From NCBI GenBank assembly GCA_963969395.1, contig OZ017796.1, forward strand, positions 1,862,501 through 1,926,500: a stretch of DNA of 64,000 nucleotides, in the 5' to 3' direction. Origin of the DNA: Pseudoscleropodium purum (lineage: Eukaryota; Streptophyta; Bryopsida; Hypnales; Brachytheciaceae). Of the stretch, positions 1-13,100 are shown in pieces; position 1 is the first letter of the stretch; the number at the start of each line of letters is the position of its first letter. The position numbers were made by a program, and so were the translations under genes. The notes under the pieces are model-generated. The model did not search any database, had not been told where the DNA came from, and saw nothing but the letters and a program-made list of their open reading frames with translations.

Positions 1-1
1 C

Positions 2-3000
2 TTTGAGTACATGGACTTAACCCCTTGCAATGGCGAGTGGTCTGAAAAATCTAAATCAAGCACAAGTCCTGTTAAACACAGAGATCTTTCGGGCGTAGGT
101 GAGGAAACAAGACGACTATCGGAGATTCAAGCAGAAGAACGACCGCTTGCTTTTAATGGCCTTGATGCAATGCTGGGAATTATTGACTCTCGATATATCC
201 AGCACTGCTGCCCCTTGATAATGGTGAGATATTTTGGGAAAAGAAATCCTCACTTTCATCTGTTTAAGATTGCTATGAGGGTTCGAACAGATTTCTTCAG
301 ATCTTGTTTTTCTCATAATTGTGAAGTCGTTGGTTTTTGGAAGTCGTCTAGTTAAGCACGTAGGATCGTGAAGTAACGCAGCATGGGCAGTTGACTGAGA
401 AACCGTAATAGTAGTTGTCCACTAAGACGTATTTCAAGCAAGCAATTCTTAAAGTTTATCAGCAGGCTCAGTTGCAGTAGCACGCTTTGAATGTTTTTGC
501 AGGAATTGAGAGGGGTGCTAGTGGAGGGAAAAAGGAGAAGGCAGAGGCAGCGGGAGCCAAATTGGCCTGACAGCCCTGCACAACCACGAGCACGAACTGT
601 ACGCAAAATAACTCCTGTGCAGCGTCCAGGGCCCTCTCAATCCTTGGATATCTCAAGCAATTTGACTATTGGTGAGAACGTTGCAGCAGTGCATGGCTCT
701 GACTCACAGAACGATCATCTCAAGTTGAAGCTGCAGGTATTGACACTACTTTAATAGTAGGGTCCGTATTTAAGCATGGTTTGGAATACTTGCTGTGTGT
801 ACATAAAACGATTTTGGTTTTGATTTTGATTACGGATTATTTTCATGAGCGAAGCTGATTTTTATCAAAACTTCGTTGACGCGATTGGTGGTGGTACGCA
901 GCGCACGTTCCTGGAACAACGGCCACATTTGAGAAGAGTAGTTGATTTTGTTGTCGATACTGCAGCTAGCAATGCAGCCCGTGCTGCAGTTCTGAAAGTA
1001 GTACCCCCTGCTCTTCAAAACGCCCAGCAGAAATTACAGGTTTGTTTTTAATTATGTCTTTGAAGTCTTCCAGTTAGCTCTCCTCACATTAGCTCAAAAA
1101 TTAGAGGCTAAATAATTCCAAACAATGGCACTGTGTATAACTTGATGCCACGAATATATTTGTCTTCAGGGATTTTATTTTTTTCCTTGTCTTGAATAAT
1201 CATCATTGTAATCTTTACGTTGTTTATTGTCTTGGATTCCCTCCTGCAGATGGTGCTTAGAGGCAACGGGGGTGATGCATCTCCTGCAACTAATTCGGCT
1301 TGGAGTGTTAGCGAAGGCAGCCAAGTGGAGACAGCTGTTGAACATGTGCGTGTAATATGTATCTTGCCAAGCTTGGTGTATTCAACGGCGAATTGGGCCT
1401 TAGATAAAAGCCTTTAGTGATCAACTTGTTTTCTCGTTTTAGGAACATACAAATGGTTTTAACATACCAATCCTGTGCTGCAGTCTAGTGCTACAGAATA
1501 AGTATGCAGTTGAGGTTGCAATAAGATTTTCTCAGTGTGAAGCGTTCTCTTTTTTTTACAGATAATTACAACTACAATTCACCAGCTCCTTGGTCCTGCT
1601 TTGGATTATGCCAAGGGCCATGCTGCAGATAGAACAGCTGAAGCTTTGGCGGCTCTTGCTGATCCTGAGGAGTCTTCCTTTGTGCTCAGTGTGGCTGCAG
1701 GTATATCACATTTCTGGTCTTTTGCAATTGTCCAACGTCAACAATGAGTTACAAAATCATGTGGTGTGTGTTGACGATTTTTTTATCAGAATATTGCAAT
1801 ATCACATTGGCATGGAGTTCTGCCTACATGAGGGTTATTGTTCCATTCGGTTTTTTGGACCCTTCCATAGATGCGGTCCGAAACTTACAGTTGCTCATTC
1901 AATGTATTTTCCGCAGGTATTGCAGCTGAGACTGCAGGGCAGGCAGCTTGTCAGAAAGCTCTGGCGAGTATATCTGGAGAGGTCCGGAAGAGAATCACAG
2001 ACGATGTGGAAACTTGGCGGAGAAAGGCACTGTTGCATGGGTTGGACAGTGAGGGGTCGCCAATCAATACAACCAGGCGACTGCGAGCCCAGTCGTGGCC
2101 TAGGGCAGGTATGCAGCAACTTCCAGCGGAGTACACAGATCCATTGGAGATTAGCATTGTGAAAGAAGTTTCTGGTTTGTCTGATCTCGTAACGATGGGA
2201 TCGGCTCCTATTCCTGAGTATCGTGCCTCTAGGGAGCCAGAAGATGAAACGTCCCCTTCCAAAAGCAGTAGGTTTGTCGGAAATCCTCAGCGTGTCATCA
2301 CAGATAATGGTGTCCTAATTAATGCAATTCCGACCAACTCTTCAATGAGGACAGCGAACTCTAGCTCTAGTGTGGCGGTGAAACGCCAACTCTCCTTCTC
2401 TTTCAAAGAGAAAACAGACGTAGATGCAGTAATAAGCGACTTCATTCCCGGCTTACAACTTGCTGAGGACCAAAGGGAAGCGAAGGGAAAGCTGGCAAAT
2501 GGCCTGTCAGACCGGGTTGAAGCCAGGAGCGAGGATACTGAAAGCAGAAGGTGGTCTAGTGGGTCTTCTCTCGGAGAAAATGGGCAGAGAAGTTATGATA
2601 AACCCTCCGTTCTGAGAGTAAATGGGGCTGAGGAAGCTCAAATCAGAAGCTGGTCTGTTGGATCTTCCTCTGGAGGAAGTGGACAAAAAAAGTCAGAGGA
2701 GATTTCCAGTCCCTTGGATAGGATGGAAGAGGAAGCTTTACCAGACGCTTTTGCAAATGGTGCAGCGAGTGGGGAGTTGGCGGGTCCACAAATGTTTGCG
2801 GCTAGGATTGCAGAAGCTTGTAGAAATGCTTCTTATTACTGCTCAGTGAAGCCCTTCAGGGATGAAAGCAGAGACCTTCTACGGCAACACCTGGCAATCA
2901 TTTGCATTTCCTTGGAGGGTTTGCTCTCCCCAATCTATGGTGCAACGCCTGCGGGGGGATTTGATGCCTTGGTCTTCACTCAAGATACAAACATGCAAAT

Positions 3001-5402
3001 GACCAGGTAGATCCCGCACTATGATTATCTAAGAGCATCGCCAGTTCACTGGATTTTCATAACAAGTCAGAAATTCTTAGCTTTCTTTTCACATCAACAA
3101 TTGTCTTGTGAACCTCTTCTTCTTTCTCTGTTTTTTGAGCTGGTCTAATCTTTGGGGCTACGTGGTGCTAAGTACTCGAATTCTAGTTGCCCCTAGCTTG
3201 TCACTCTAACAAGAAAATACTTCTTTACCTATGAGGTTTGAGGTTTCTGAAGTGTCTGTCTTGACATGAAAGGTTCCGCGAACGACCCTCATCAAACCCT
3301 CACACCAGCGGAACATCCAGGAACCCCAAGTTGAAGCTTCAAGTGGAACGTGGCCTAGTACGGCGTTCTGTGGCACTAGCAGTGCATCTGCTTTTTTGGG
3401 CCCCAAGTGTAGTGCTAGATTATTCTTGTGGTGGTGAGCTGTTGGGGCTTGATGTGGCCGAGCAGGAATTTCTTCAGAAGAGAGGCCTGAGTGACATGGC
3501 AAGTAGGCCACCTAATACTTTGAGTAGTGGGCTAACTTCATCAGCCACAAGGTCTAGAGTTGAAACAGCATGCTTAAATGGTATTAAGCTTACCAGCTTG
3601 CAAGAGAGGAAGTCTTCTGGACCTTCTTTCGAGGTGGAATGGACAATCATGCATGCGTTGACGGTCACATGGAAGAGCTTAGTTGAATCTGCAATTTTAT
3701 CTAAAGAATTTCTACTTCAAGAGTTGCTGACTCCTTGGAGGTGGAAACTTGCCATGGCTTCACAACCTTGGCAGGGATTCGTCGACGGTTTCTTTGAAGA
3801 TTGGTCAATCACGGTGCAGAAAGGGATTTCATCTGTACTGATAAGCCTGATGGGCTCTGGATCAGAAGCCTTCACTGAAGATTATGAGATACAGTTCTGC
3901 ACTTTTGTTAGAGTGATGTCGGAGAGAAACATTTTTTGTGAGAATGGAGCCGTGTCTATGTCCAAGGACACCCCATCAACTACCAGCCTGAATTCTTTAG
4001 GCAATATGTCTGTAAGCAGTGTGAGAACAAAGCAAGACAGACTAGTTAACAGAACGGAGAGCCTTGCGGCTGGTTTAGCTGTGCTCATTCTCCAACATTA
4101 CTACCCGGAAGCGTGTATTGATAAGTTTAGAGTTGAAAATGGTCAGGCTGTAAGGTCCTCGGAAGATGCGACTAGTAGTTTCATCCCCTTGCGGAAATTG
4201 GTGGAAAATCTATTTCTAGAAGGAGAGAGAGTGTAAGTTTTGCAATCTTACCTAATCTCTATTCTCTGAAATTGTTTGTTTTTATTGAGGCAAGTTCTTT
4301 ACTAATACTCAACGTGAGTAATATGAGTCCACATGGTACAGAGAAACAGAAGACAGCAACACGTTTTTTCTGTTTCATGCATCTTGTTTTATTCTCACCA
4401 TTGTCTGGAACCAGGCAAATTGTTTAGAAATGCATATGTTCACGTGAGTTGCTGCATTGCAACGGTCATTAAGAATCTTAGGAAACTGATAGTTAAAGTG
4501 TTTTTGCAGGTCATAGCAGGAGTCCACCGCTTTCTAGGCGTACTGTCCAACAGAACCCTTCCAAACAGCAACGGTATGCTAGGGTGGAAGGCATCAAGGC
4601 GGATTCATGTAGGTCACTAACATTCTTTATACCCCTAATATTCTTTCCTCCTCTTGAACCACTGATAGTATATGCTCAGACCTCTTTCATATGTTCTTGG
4701 AAATGCACTTTTACCACATTGACTGTAGCGCACTAGTCACACAATCAAAATATGGCATTCATTTTTAAGACGCCAGACAGACTAAAGAGGTCAGGGTGTT
4801 GTGTCGACGGGCGTGCTGTTAGTTAAAATGTTTCTTTAGTGCGAGAAAGAAAGCACACGAGCAGCGTATGCTACACTGGACGCTGCAATTTGAATTAAAG
4901 TGTAATGATCTGCTACCCCATGGTGGTGCGCAATGTCCCGAAATAGATCCGAGTGGCAATGTTAATTGAGATGTGTTCTTTTTCTTCCTTAAACAGGTTT
5001 TTTTTTGACGATTGATAGCAATTGACGTAGAATGCTGGCCCCAGTTGGAGTTCTGGATATTTCTGCCACTCAAAATCTAATCAGGTATAAATTTTGCCTT
5101 CATAACCCCACTATGAACTTCTAGCAGCTATGAAATGAATTCTGAATTTTTGTATCGGGGACTTCTGTCCAATTTAACTTGGAAAGTATACTAGTCATCG
5201 ATGGGGGCTTATTATTGACTTTTGTACAGAGTGTTTGAAAGATTGTTGATACTCAAAATTGACAAGATCTCACTGAATTGTGCAGGAACATCCAACTTAT
5301 TCACAAATTTCTGCCCAAGTAGAGATTTTATCTCCTTGGTTGTTTGTGCAAGCTGCTCTTTGGACAAACCCAGACAGGATGGTAGATCTACTAGTCGATT
5401 GA
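2..5402 (+). CDS. CDAN1: Codanin-1 homologue, 3' part (5' end outside window)
   Basis: Spliced gene read from exons at about 2-223, 503-736 (or to 671), 845/854-1039, 1250-1345, 1562-1700, 1917-3006 and 3273-4230/4232, plus one or two 3' exons ending by 5402. The call rests on codanin-like blocks: a FLEQRPHLRRVVDFVVDTAASN segment (about 901-966), a VAAGIAAETAGQAACQKALA segment spanning the 1700/1917 junction, and a later LLTPWRWKLAMASQPW segment (about 3724-3771), in the same order as the C-terminal half of animal codanin-1. Animal codanin-1 binds the histone chaperone ASF1; a role here is inference. A basic stretch (KRRRQRQREPNW) lies near 530-565. A serine-rich, poorly conserved linker fills the long exon at 1917-3006. 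The 736/845 junction is out of phase as first drawn; a donor at 672 with an acceptor at 853 restores phase. The C-terminus after 4230 is ambiguous (see finding). An AATAAA signal lies near 5742. Confidence 0.72.
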
Positions 5403-8214
5403 CCTATCTATTAGGGACAGGGGATATTATATCAACGTATCGAAGTTTCAGGTTTTGCACCAGCTTCTAATTTTGACCATGTCAGAATCCACTACCGGTA
5501 TGTATCAAATGCTTACAGATATTCTGTAGATCAGAATCAGCAGACACTACAATCCAAGAGGTAGAGTATTTTATTGTTGTCAAAAAAATTCAACAAAAGG
5601 TTAAGAATGAGAGGAACGGGCATTCAGTTGCAAGCTAATCCCTTATGAACCCGAGGGTTCATTTCCTGAAATGATGGCTGCCGATGCTTGTGGAAATACT
5701 CTGACATTGGCTAGTATCTTGATTTCAGTATTGATTTTTGAATAAAGAAATTTAAGATGTAGAAATAGGTCAATTGTAAACCAAATCTAAGAAATGTAGC
5801 TTTATCATACTAATAGGTTGAAGAGATTATAGGTTTGAAGTTGCAAAACTCTATTGGTTGAAGATTGAACCATTCAAACCTTTAAGATGAGATAGTCTTG
5901 TTGTCTATCATTGCATCATTGAGATTGGGGTTGGCTGTCTTGAAATCAGTCCTCTCAACCTCTTATATAATCTCAAAATATAGAAATTTCAAAAACTTGA
6001 ACCATGCAGATTGCAAGATATTTGCATTTATAACTGAAAAAACACTTGTGTTTGTTCTTTCCATGCTAGATTCTAAGACTTTAAATCTCTTTAACTTCAA
6101 ATTTTGCACTAGAAAGTTGTGAGGCAAAATTTCTTTATGATGAAAGATTGAGTTGATAGTAGGGGAAAAATTCAAAACAAGAAACTTGATGTTCATTTGG
6201 TAATAAATTGTTATGTGGAAGCAAATATGTGATGGAAAGAAAACCTAGAGCATGAATACCTTTAAGATGGAATTCTAACTTGTCAAGCATGAATAACTCT
6301 AAGATGAAATTCCAATATGTTGATCCTAACTAGGAGAATTTGTTATGAAACCTTATAGAATTTTTTTTCTTGTGAAAATTATGAAAATTGAATTAAAAGA
6401 ATAAATCCATGTAGTTATTTTCTCAAGAAGATGCTATAATTGCCTAGAAAAGAATACTCTTCTTAACTTTTACATCAATAATCCAAATTGAATGAATTGA
6501 AGCTTTTCATATAAATAAAAATATATTTTACAAGAAACTAATTTTTTTTTTATCTATTTCAAGTTTTTGTAGGATTTAATAGTTGTTTAGTCTTGGCTAA
6601 TTTTTACTCTCAATCATTGATTGAAATAATTGTATTACCGTATAGTTATAATATCCTATCCTACATCCTATCCTAAAGAATAAAGGTCTTTTAGGGATTA
6701 ATTATAAATTTCATTGGCTTCTCCACCTACTCATTCTACTAGCTAATAGTCAAGTAGACTAAAGGTTAATTGTACCATAAATTGATTCTTAGTTTTGAAT
6801 AAAAACCAACTAAATAGAATATCCAAATAATGAATAGAAGGTGAACACTTCTTCTAAATAAAAACCAACTATATAGAATATCTAAGTAATGAATAGAAAG
6901 AGAACATGGAAGACTTTCAAAGACCATTTTAGATAATGTATGGGTTCATTTATGATATTGTAGAATTAATAGTTGTAAAGGAGAAAAAATTTAATATTAT
7001 TTTTTTCAATTTAATTCCTAAATTATTTTAGGCCAAAAATTAGAAAATACTCTCAAAATTTCTAGAAAAGAGTACATCCTAAAAATAGGTTTATAAATCA
7101 AAATTCATCCACTTTTTAGAATTATAACCATAGAATTTTATTCTTGACTAGTATAGAAGAATTCATCTTAGCTCCAAACTTAGAATAAGAGAAATACTAC
7201 AATGGACTTAAATAAAACTAGCCTTTCTAAATGCATAATTTCTTCTATATGCACACCAAACTACCAATTCCAACACCATGCAATAAGAAGAATTCTATTG
7301 TACAAGGGTATTGCATTAAACAAATTAGGTTTTAAAAGTCATGTATGTGTGAAATATGATCAAATTAAAAACAACACAATGATTTTTTCTAGGGTGCTTG
7401 AGTTTTTGACAATGTGGCTTCATTAAGTTTTCAAGCCCATTATATGATATTTTGGTGGGAGGGGGGCCATTTCAAGCCTGTTCCACTTGTTCTCCCAGTA
7501 GGAAAAAAATGCAACACTATAGAAATTTTTTTGGAAAGAAAATTGAAAAAAAAATTGAAAAAAAAAATTAATTTTTTTTGGAAATGACATAACACTCTCT
7601 CGACCATGTCAAACTATGCAATTGGCAACATTCCCAACGTTTTTAGAACTTCAAAATTCATAGTCTTGTAGAGCCCTCAAATTTCTCCTAATGCTAATAC
7701 TCAATTTCAACTTTACAAAAAGATCTAAAGACTTCAAATTTGAATAGAGCCTCATGTTAGGAAGATGTATCGAAATTTTCAAAGAAAAATAATGCATTGC
7801 TCTACCTATCCAAATTAGAATCAAAAAACAAAAACATAAGTTTTAAACATCCATTGGATCTTTGTAAAAATTAGATTCTCTAGAAGGTTGTTTGATTTTC
7901 CAATCTCAAAAACAAAATGAGAGAAAAAAACAAAATCTCATACTTCACTTCAAATGCCCCTAACACCCAAAAATCATTTTAGATTTAACCCTTAAAGGAC
8001 CAAGTGGCTTTTCTTTTTGCCAAAAAACATTCAAAATTGCTACTTCTACTACAAAGAGTAAAAGAATTTGAAAATTGTTTTTTCTTGCACATCTAACTAT
8101 AGGATCTTACACCTAATTAGTACAAAATTGTGTAGAATAAATTAAAAAAAATTTGACTATACAAATTACAAGATGTCTACACTAAAAGTAAAGTTAAGAA
8201 AACATTTGAAAGTA
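5403..8214. other. AT-rich intergenic DNA, no gene recognised
   Basis: Downstream of the codanin homologue. Contains short direct duplications (for example two diverged copies of about 55 bp at 6797-6850 and 6860-6910) and a motif at 7985-8003 matching the inverted end of the TTAACCC repeat family in reverse orientation. About 60 bp at 5985-6045 resemble the interior of that family. No open frame here has recognisable protein features. Confidence 0.6.
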
Positions 8215-9002
8215 CTCCCTCCATCTCTAAATGATCTTTTTATTGGACAAAATGTTCTAGATTAACCCTTAAGTGCCCAACATGTGTTTACTAAAATCTA
8301 GTCTTATTTGAATTCATTTCAATCAAACCATCCCTTAAAAAAAAATTCACATAAATTGACCATATCACTTGGAAGTGGAGACAAGTCCAAAGCTGCACGA
8401 AAAAGGACATGTCTTTTGACAATACCATTGAAAAGATTACAATAGTCAACAAGGAAAATTTTCAATTCTGAAAGGCTAGATTTGAGGCACTAGGGCACTT
8501 AGGTATTAAGGTTGAAAATAATATATTTTGAACTTATTTCATTCTACAAGTAGAGTTCAATGCACTCTTATCATACTAAAAACTTTGAGTTTTAGAGCCC
8601 TTGTCAAAGTGGAATTTTGGAGGCATTTTCTAGAAGCGTTGGTAGATACTTAATTGTTAAGTGTGAGGTTGTCATTTTGTTGGTAGTTAGTATGGTCCTA
8701 AGACCATGTGTGAACCTCTGTATTGCCTCACAAAACTTCATCTCCTTCAATTGGGTAACACTCAAAGAGATGCAAAAAATAAAAATGAACAATATTGATT
8801 GACTTCTTTAGTTATTTCATTTGTTTTTAGATTGATGATTGCATAGATGGAGGGAGAACTACTATTCAAAGTTGTTTACGAGTCCAAGATAGTAATTGAA
8901 AGTCAAAACTATTTGATTCAAAACATCACAAAGTGCAACAAGAAGATGGCATTTGGGGACATACAATTAAAGCCAACAAATATCATTTGGAGTTGGAGGG
9001 AG
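8215..9002. mobile_element. Stowaway-like non-autonomous Tc1/mariner element
   Basis: About 788 bp bounded by inverted ends CTCCCTCCATCTCTAAATGA (left) and the complement of TCATTTGGAGTTGGAGGGAG (right), flanked on both sides by TA (8213-8214 and 9003-9004). CTCCCTCC ends with a TA duplication are typical of Stowaway/mariner elements. No transposase frame is visible inside. Confidence 0.7.
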
Positions 9003-9648
9003 TATTTTTTTTAAATAGTATGAGAATTAATGATTTAAACTACACAAATTTTATTCCATTAGTATGTATGACACTAATTTTGCAATATCTCACTATCTCT
9101 AAAATACTTAAATAATGCAAACAAGATATTACTATATTGTACTAAATTTTAAAATATGATAATAGTAACAACTAAAGTAAACCAAGCTATGATAGGCAAA
9201 AGGCCCATAATAGACACTTAGGGGATGATCTATTATAGTCTTGCATGAATTTATGCCAAACCTTTTTCAAAAAATGAAATTGGGCTACATTAGGTTGAGT
9301 TAGTGGCCACAATCAATGAATTGAATGATGGTGATAGAATGATTAGTGACTACAATTGGAACTTCCTCCTTTTTTGTGTAAATGCATCACTAAAAGGGAC
9401 TTTTTTAGGCCTTTATGTTGTGGCCATGTTAGGAAATATTGACTATCGTAGGTGAGTAAGATGACCATTATGGATACATTTTTGGTTGGTTTGGAGGCTA
9501 TCTAGAGAATCTTTTGGGTCTTCTAGGGCAATACACTTCAAGAATTCTTAACAAATTCATACTTCATCAAAACAATTGAATTTCAATTGCTTTCCCCATT
9601 TCTCATATTTGTCTTTATATGGAAAAAAAATTAAAAAAATTTCAACAA

Positions 9649-9737
9649 TGCCACTGACAGGGCAAACCAAACCAGTGATTATGCCTGTCATAGGCTGGTT
9701 TACCTTAATAAGATAAATCAGTGCAGCCTTCAGTGGC
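9649..9737. mobile_element. Short palindromic MITE-like repeat upstream of HSP90C
   Basis: About 89 bp with GCCACTGA at the left and TCAGTGGC at the right, and inner inverted AAACCA/TGGTTT segments. Its right part (ATAAGATAAATCAGTG) matches the end of the MITE family at 37180 and 45250. It lies about 430 bp before the HSP90C start codon. Confidence 0.4.
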
Positions 9738-10169
9738 AACTAACTGAAGATGTCTTCACGATTTCCATTTGGTTCCAAGTTTGTGTGGCTCTGGATCGCC
9801 ATCCACATCTTGCGGCCACAATGCTCCAATCCAATCCAATCGACGGCTGAAAGATCGCCACGTCCAGGGTAAACCCCGAGCGGGCAGTCGAAGCGGCAGC
9901 AGGGGTCTTGGGAGTTTCTCTTGACCGGTCCCGTGCAGCACCCGCGCTGGGGTTTTGGGGTTATCCAGAACCTTCTGTTGCAGCATAGAAATCCAACGTT
10001 GTTCTGCAGTCACCACTCGCCGCAGAACGCAACCATTGCTGCACTTTCGATTGCGTTTCGGTTGAGCTCATTTTTGCACTTGTAGATTTTTATCAGTTGT
10101 CATTGAAGAGCTTTGTGCTGAATTTTTGTACCGGCAGTAGGATTTTTTTGAGGATTTGAGATTTAGGTC

Positions 10170-13100
10170 ATGGCGTCCACTGCTGCCTTCGCCGGTGTCC
10201 ATGGCCTTGCTTCTGTCGTCCCGCTTGCAGCTGCTGCCACTATCAATAAGGTAATTGAAACAATGTCAATTGTACTTTCACTATTTAGAATTTATTTTAG
10301 CCGATTTTGGTTTATTTGGGAAAAAGAAATCCTGAGTGCGATTGGAGGCAGACACTTGGTGAAAATTCCATACGTGTCGTGAAGCAGCAAATTTCATAAT
10401 TTACGTCCTTGTTGTCGATGTCGTGTTTCTATAATGCACTTTGATGCTTTGTGCTGACCAGTGTTCTTGTTGCAGACTTCGCCTTCTCCTGCCAGAGCTT
10501 CGTGGAGATCCTCATTTTTGCCGAGCCGAAGAGTGGTCTTAAGGTCGGCCGCGTCCATTTCTGGCAGGGCAGATGGATTCAATGTGTTTCTCGTACCGAA
10601 GGTAGCCAGCGGTGCCGCCGCTGGTCGCACTGGGATTCGATGCGAGGCAGCTGTCGCTGAAAAAGAAGCCTCTGAGGAGACCTTCGAGTATCAAGCTGAG
10701 GTACGTTTTTAATTACTGCTTTGCTGTCGTATAGTTTTTCGTGATCGGGGAATAAGAGACTTCTCTATTCTGTGTGATAATGAGGAATTTTCTGAAACTG
10801 CTTTTGTTTCCATTTAGAATGTGCTTTGGCATGACTACAAATGTAACGAATTGATTCAGCCATTTGCCTTGGGATTGTGCGTGAATCGGACTTCGGCAGA
10901 GAATTTACCTTGAGTGAACTTATTTTCCGACGGTCTGATGCTCTTGCCATTGAATAATTAGTTTTAGTGCCATGTGCTTATCTTACACGGTTGGTGATTT
11001 CCTGCATTCAGGTTAGCCGGCTGATGGATCTTATCGTAAACAGTTTATACAGCCACAAAGAAGTTTTCCTTCGGGAGCTTGTTAGGTAATATTCTTGGCA
11101 ACTCTATTCACTTCTAAAGGATTAAGAGGGCCTCATGTCTCTCAGATATTTTACGTGGACTTTCTTCTGTCCAAATTTAATTACTTTTTGATCAACACTC
11201 ACAATGTTCTTCATTGATTCTGGTGACATCAAATGCTAGCCCTTGTGAATTATATTTTGCACTGTATGATTAATCGAATCGGTGTTTTAGGTTCTAATGA
11301 ATTTGATGATATTGAACGTTTCTGTTGGCTTGTATTGGTCCCGTACGCTTTCGTCAGAGAGTGACTCTGAATGCTTAACCTAAATTATAACTCCATTTTA
11401 GGTGCATTGACTTACGGAACAGAGGCGTTGACCTTGTAAACCTCGTTACCGAGTGTCTACAGTTCAGTAGCAGTAACTGATTTTTTTTGCAACCACTTCA
11501 AACAATTCTTATGGTTGTGGCTTTTGTGTTGCTGCAGTAATGCGAGTGATGCATTGGATAAGTTGCGATTTCTTAGTGTAACTGACCCAACGTTGATGGA
11601 GCCTAATCCCAATCTGGAAATCCGAATCAAGGCTGACAAGGATGCTGGCACCATTACTCTTATGTGAGCACCTATACTTTGTACATGTGGTTATATATTA
11701 TCTATATGCTGAATGTTAGCCAGAGAATGAATTTATGAAATGAATTTGAGAGGAAATTGACATTTGAGCCTTTCAATCAGAATAATTTCATTTTTGTGGT
11801 TGCATGAATGGCTTGTCTTACTGAATGCGTTTATCTTTCAGCGATACTGGAATTGGTATGACCCGCGAAGAGCTGGTCGAAAGTTTGGGTACCATTGCTC
11901 AGAGTGGAACTGCAAAGTTTTTGAAGGCGATGAAGGTGGGTCTTCCGTCAGTCTAATGTTTTTATCTTATCCCATCGTTACTTTAGATTGGGTGGTATCT
12001 GATCCGGCATTCATCTTCAAGGTGCAATTTTATTCATGAGATGTATTCTGCTGTTTACCAGTCTTCCTGGGCGTTGTCAATTCTTCTCGTAGTTGAAATT
12101 TTACAATTTGAGCATTATCCGTTTCAATCCTGCGTCTAAATTCTTCTATTGTCCGTGCAGGAGAGCAAGGACAACAAATCTTCTGACAACAATTTGATTG
12201 GCCAGTTTGGGGTGGGATTTTACTCTGCATTTCTGGTGGCTAACAAGGTATTTACTCTGTTTTTGTCGACCTAGATTGCACGTAATATCTTCGACAGCTT
12301 CATTACAATTGTTCGTAGGTTTCACGTTGGATCAGGTCTTCATGTAGCAGTCCTGGTTTCTGAATGCCATAGAATATTGAATGTTTCCTACAGATTCTTT
12401 CAATTTCTGCATAGCGAAGACAGGGATCAATATTCTGCGAGCTTAGATAATTATTACTGTTTGCCCTTCCCTAATTGACCTAAATAATTCACATATTCTT
12501 CTTTGATCTTGGTAGGTGACTGTCTCAACAAAGAACGCCAAGTCTGATAAGCAGTATGTATGGGAAGCAGTGGCTGATTCCAGTTCCTTCACTGTCCGAG
12601 AAGAGACCGACACTGAAAAGCTGATTCCCCGGGGAACTGTCATCACTCTCCACTTGAAGGTGATTTTGGAAGACACTCTTTGTATCTATTCGTGGAATAA
12701 TTGTCTTTGGCAGAATAGATCGTTGCATTTCGAACTGGTAAAATAGTCTAATGACTGCATATTTATTACTCACGGATTGTGATATTTGCAGGAAGATGAG
12801 AAGTTTGAGTACGCAGATGCTATCAGAATTGAGAGCCTTGTTAAGAACTACTCCCAATTTATCTCTTTCCCCATCTACACCTGGCAGGAAAAGTCTCGTG
12901 AGAAAGAGGTATGCCCTTCTCTGTTCTATTCACAACTTGCCCCTGTTCAGGCCTGAGTAATCTAATTTCTGTTCTGATGTCTCTGACATGCATTCTGATA
13001 ATTGATTTGGTTTCGGTCCATTTGTCATCCTATAATATTTTCTCATTTTTGTTGGATAGGTTGAGGAGGAAGCTGAAGAGAGCGAGGAGGCTACTGAAGA

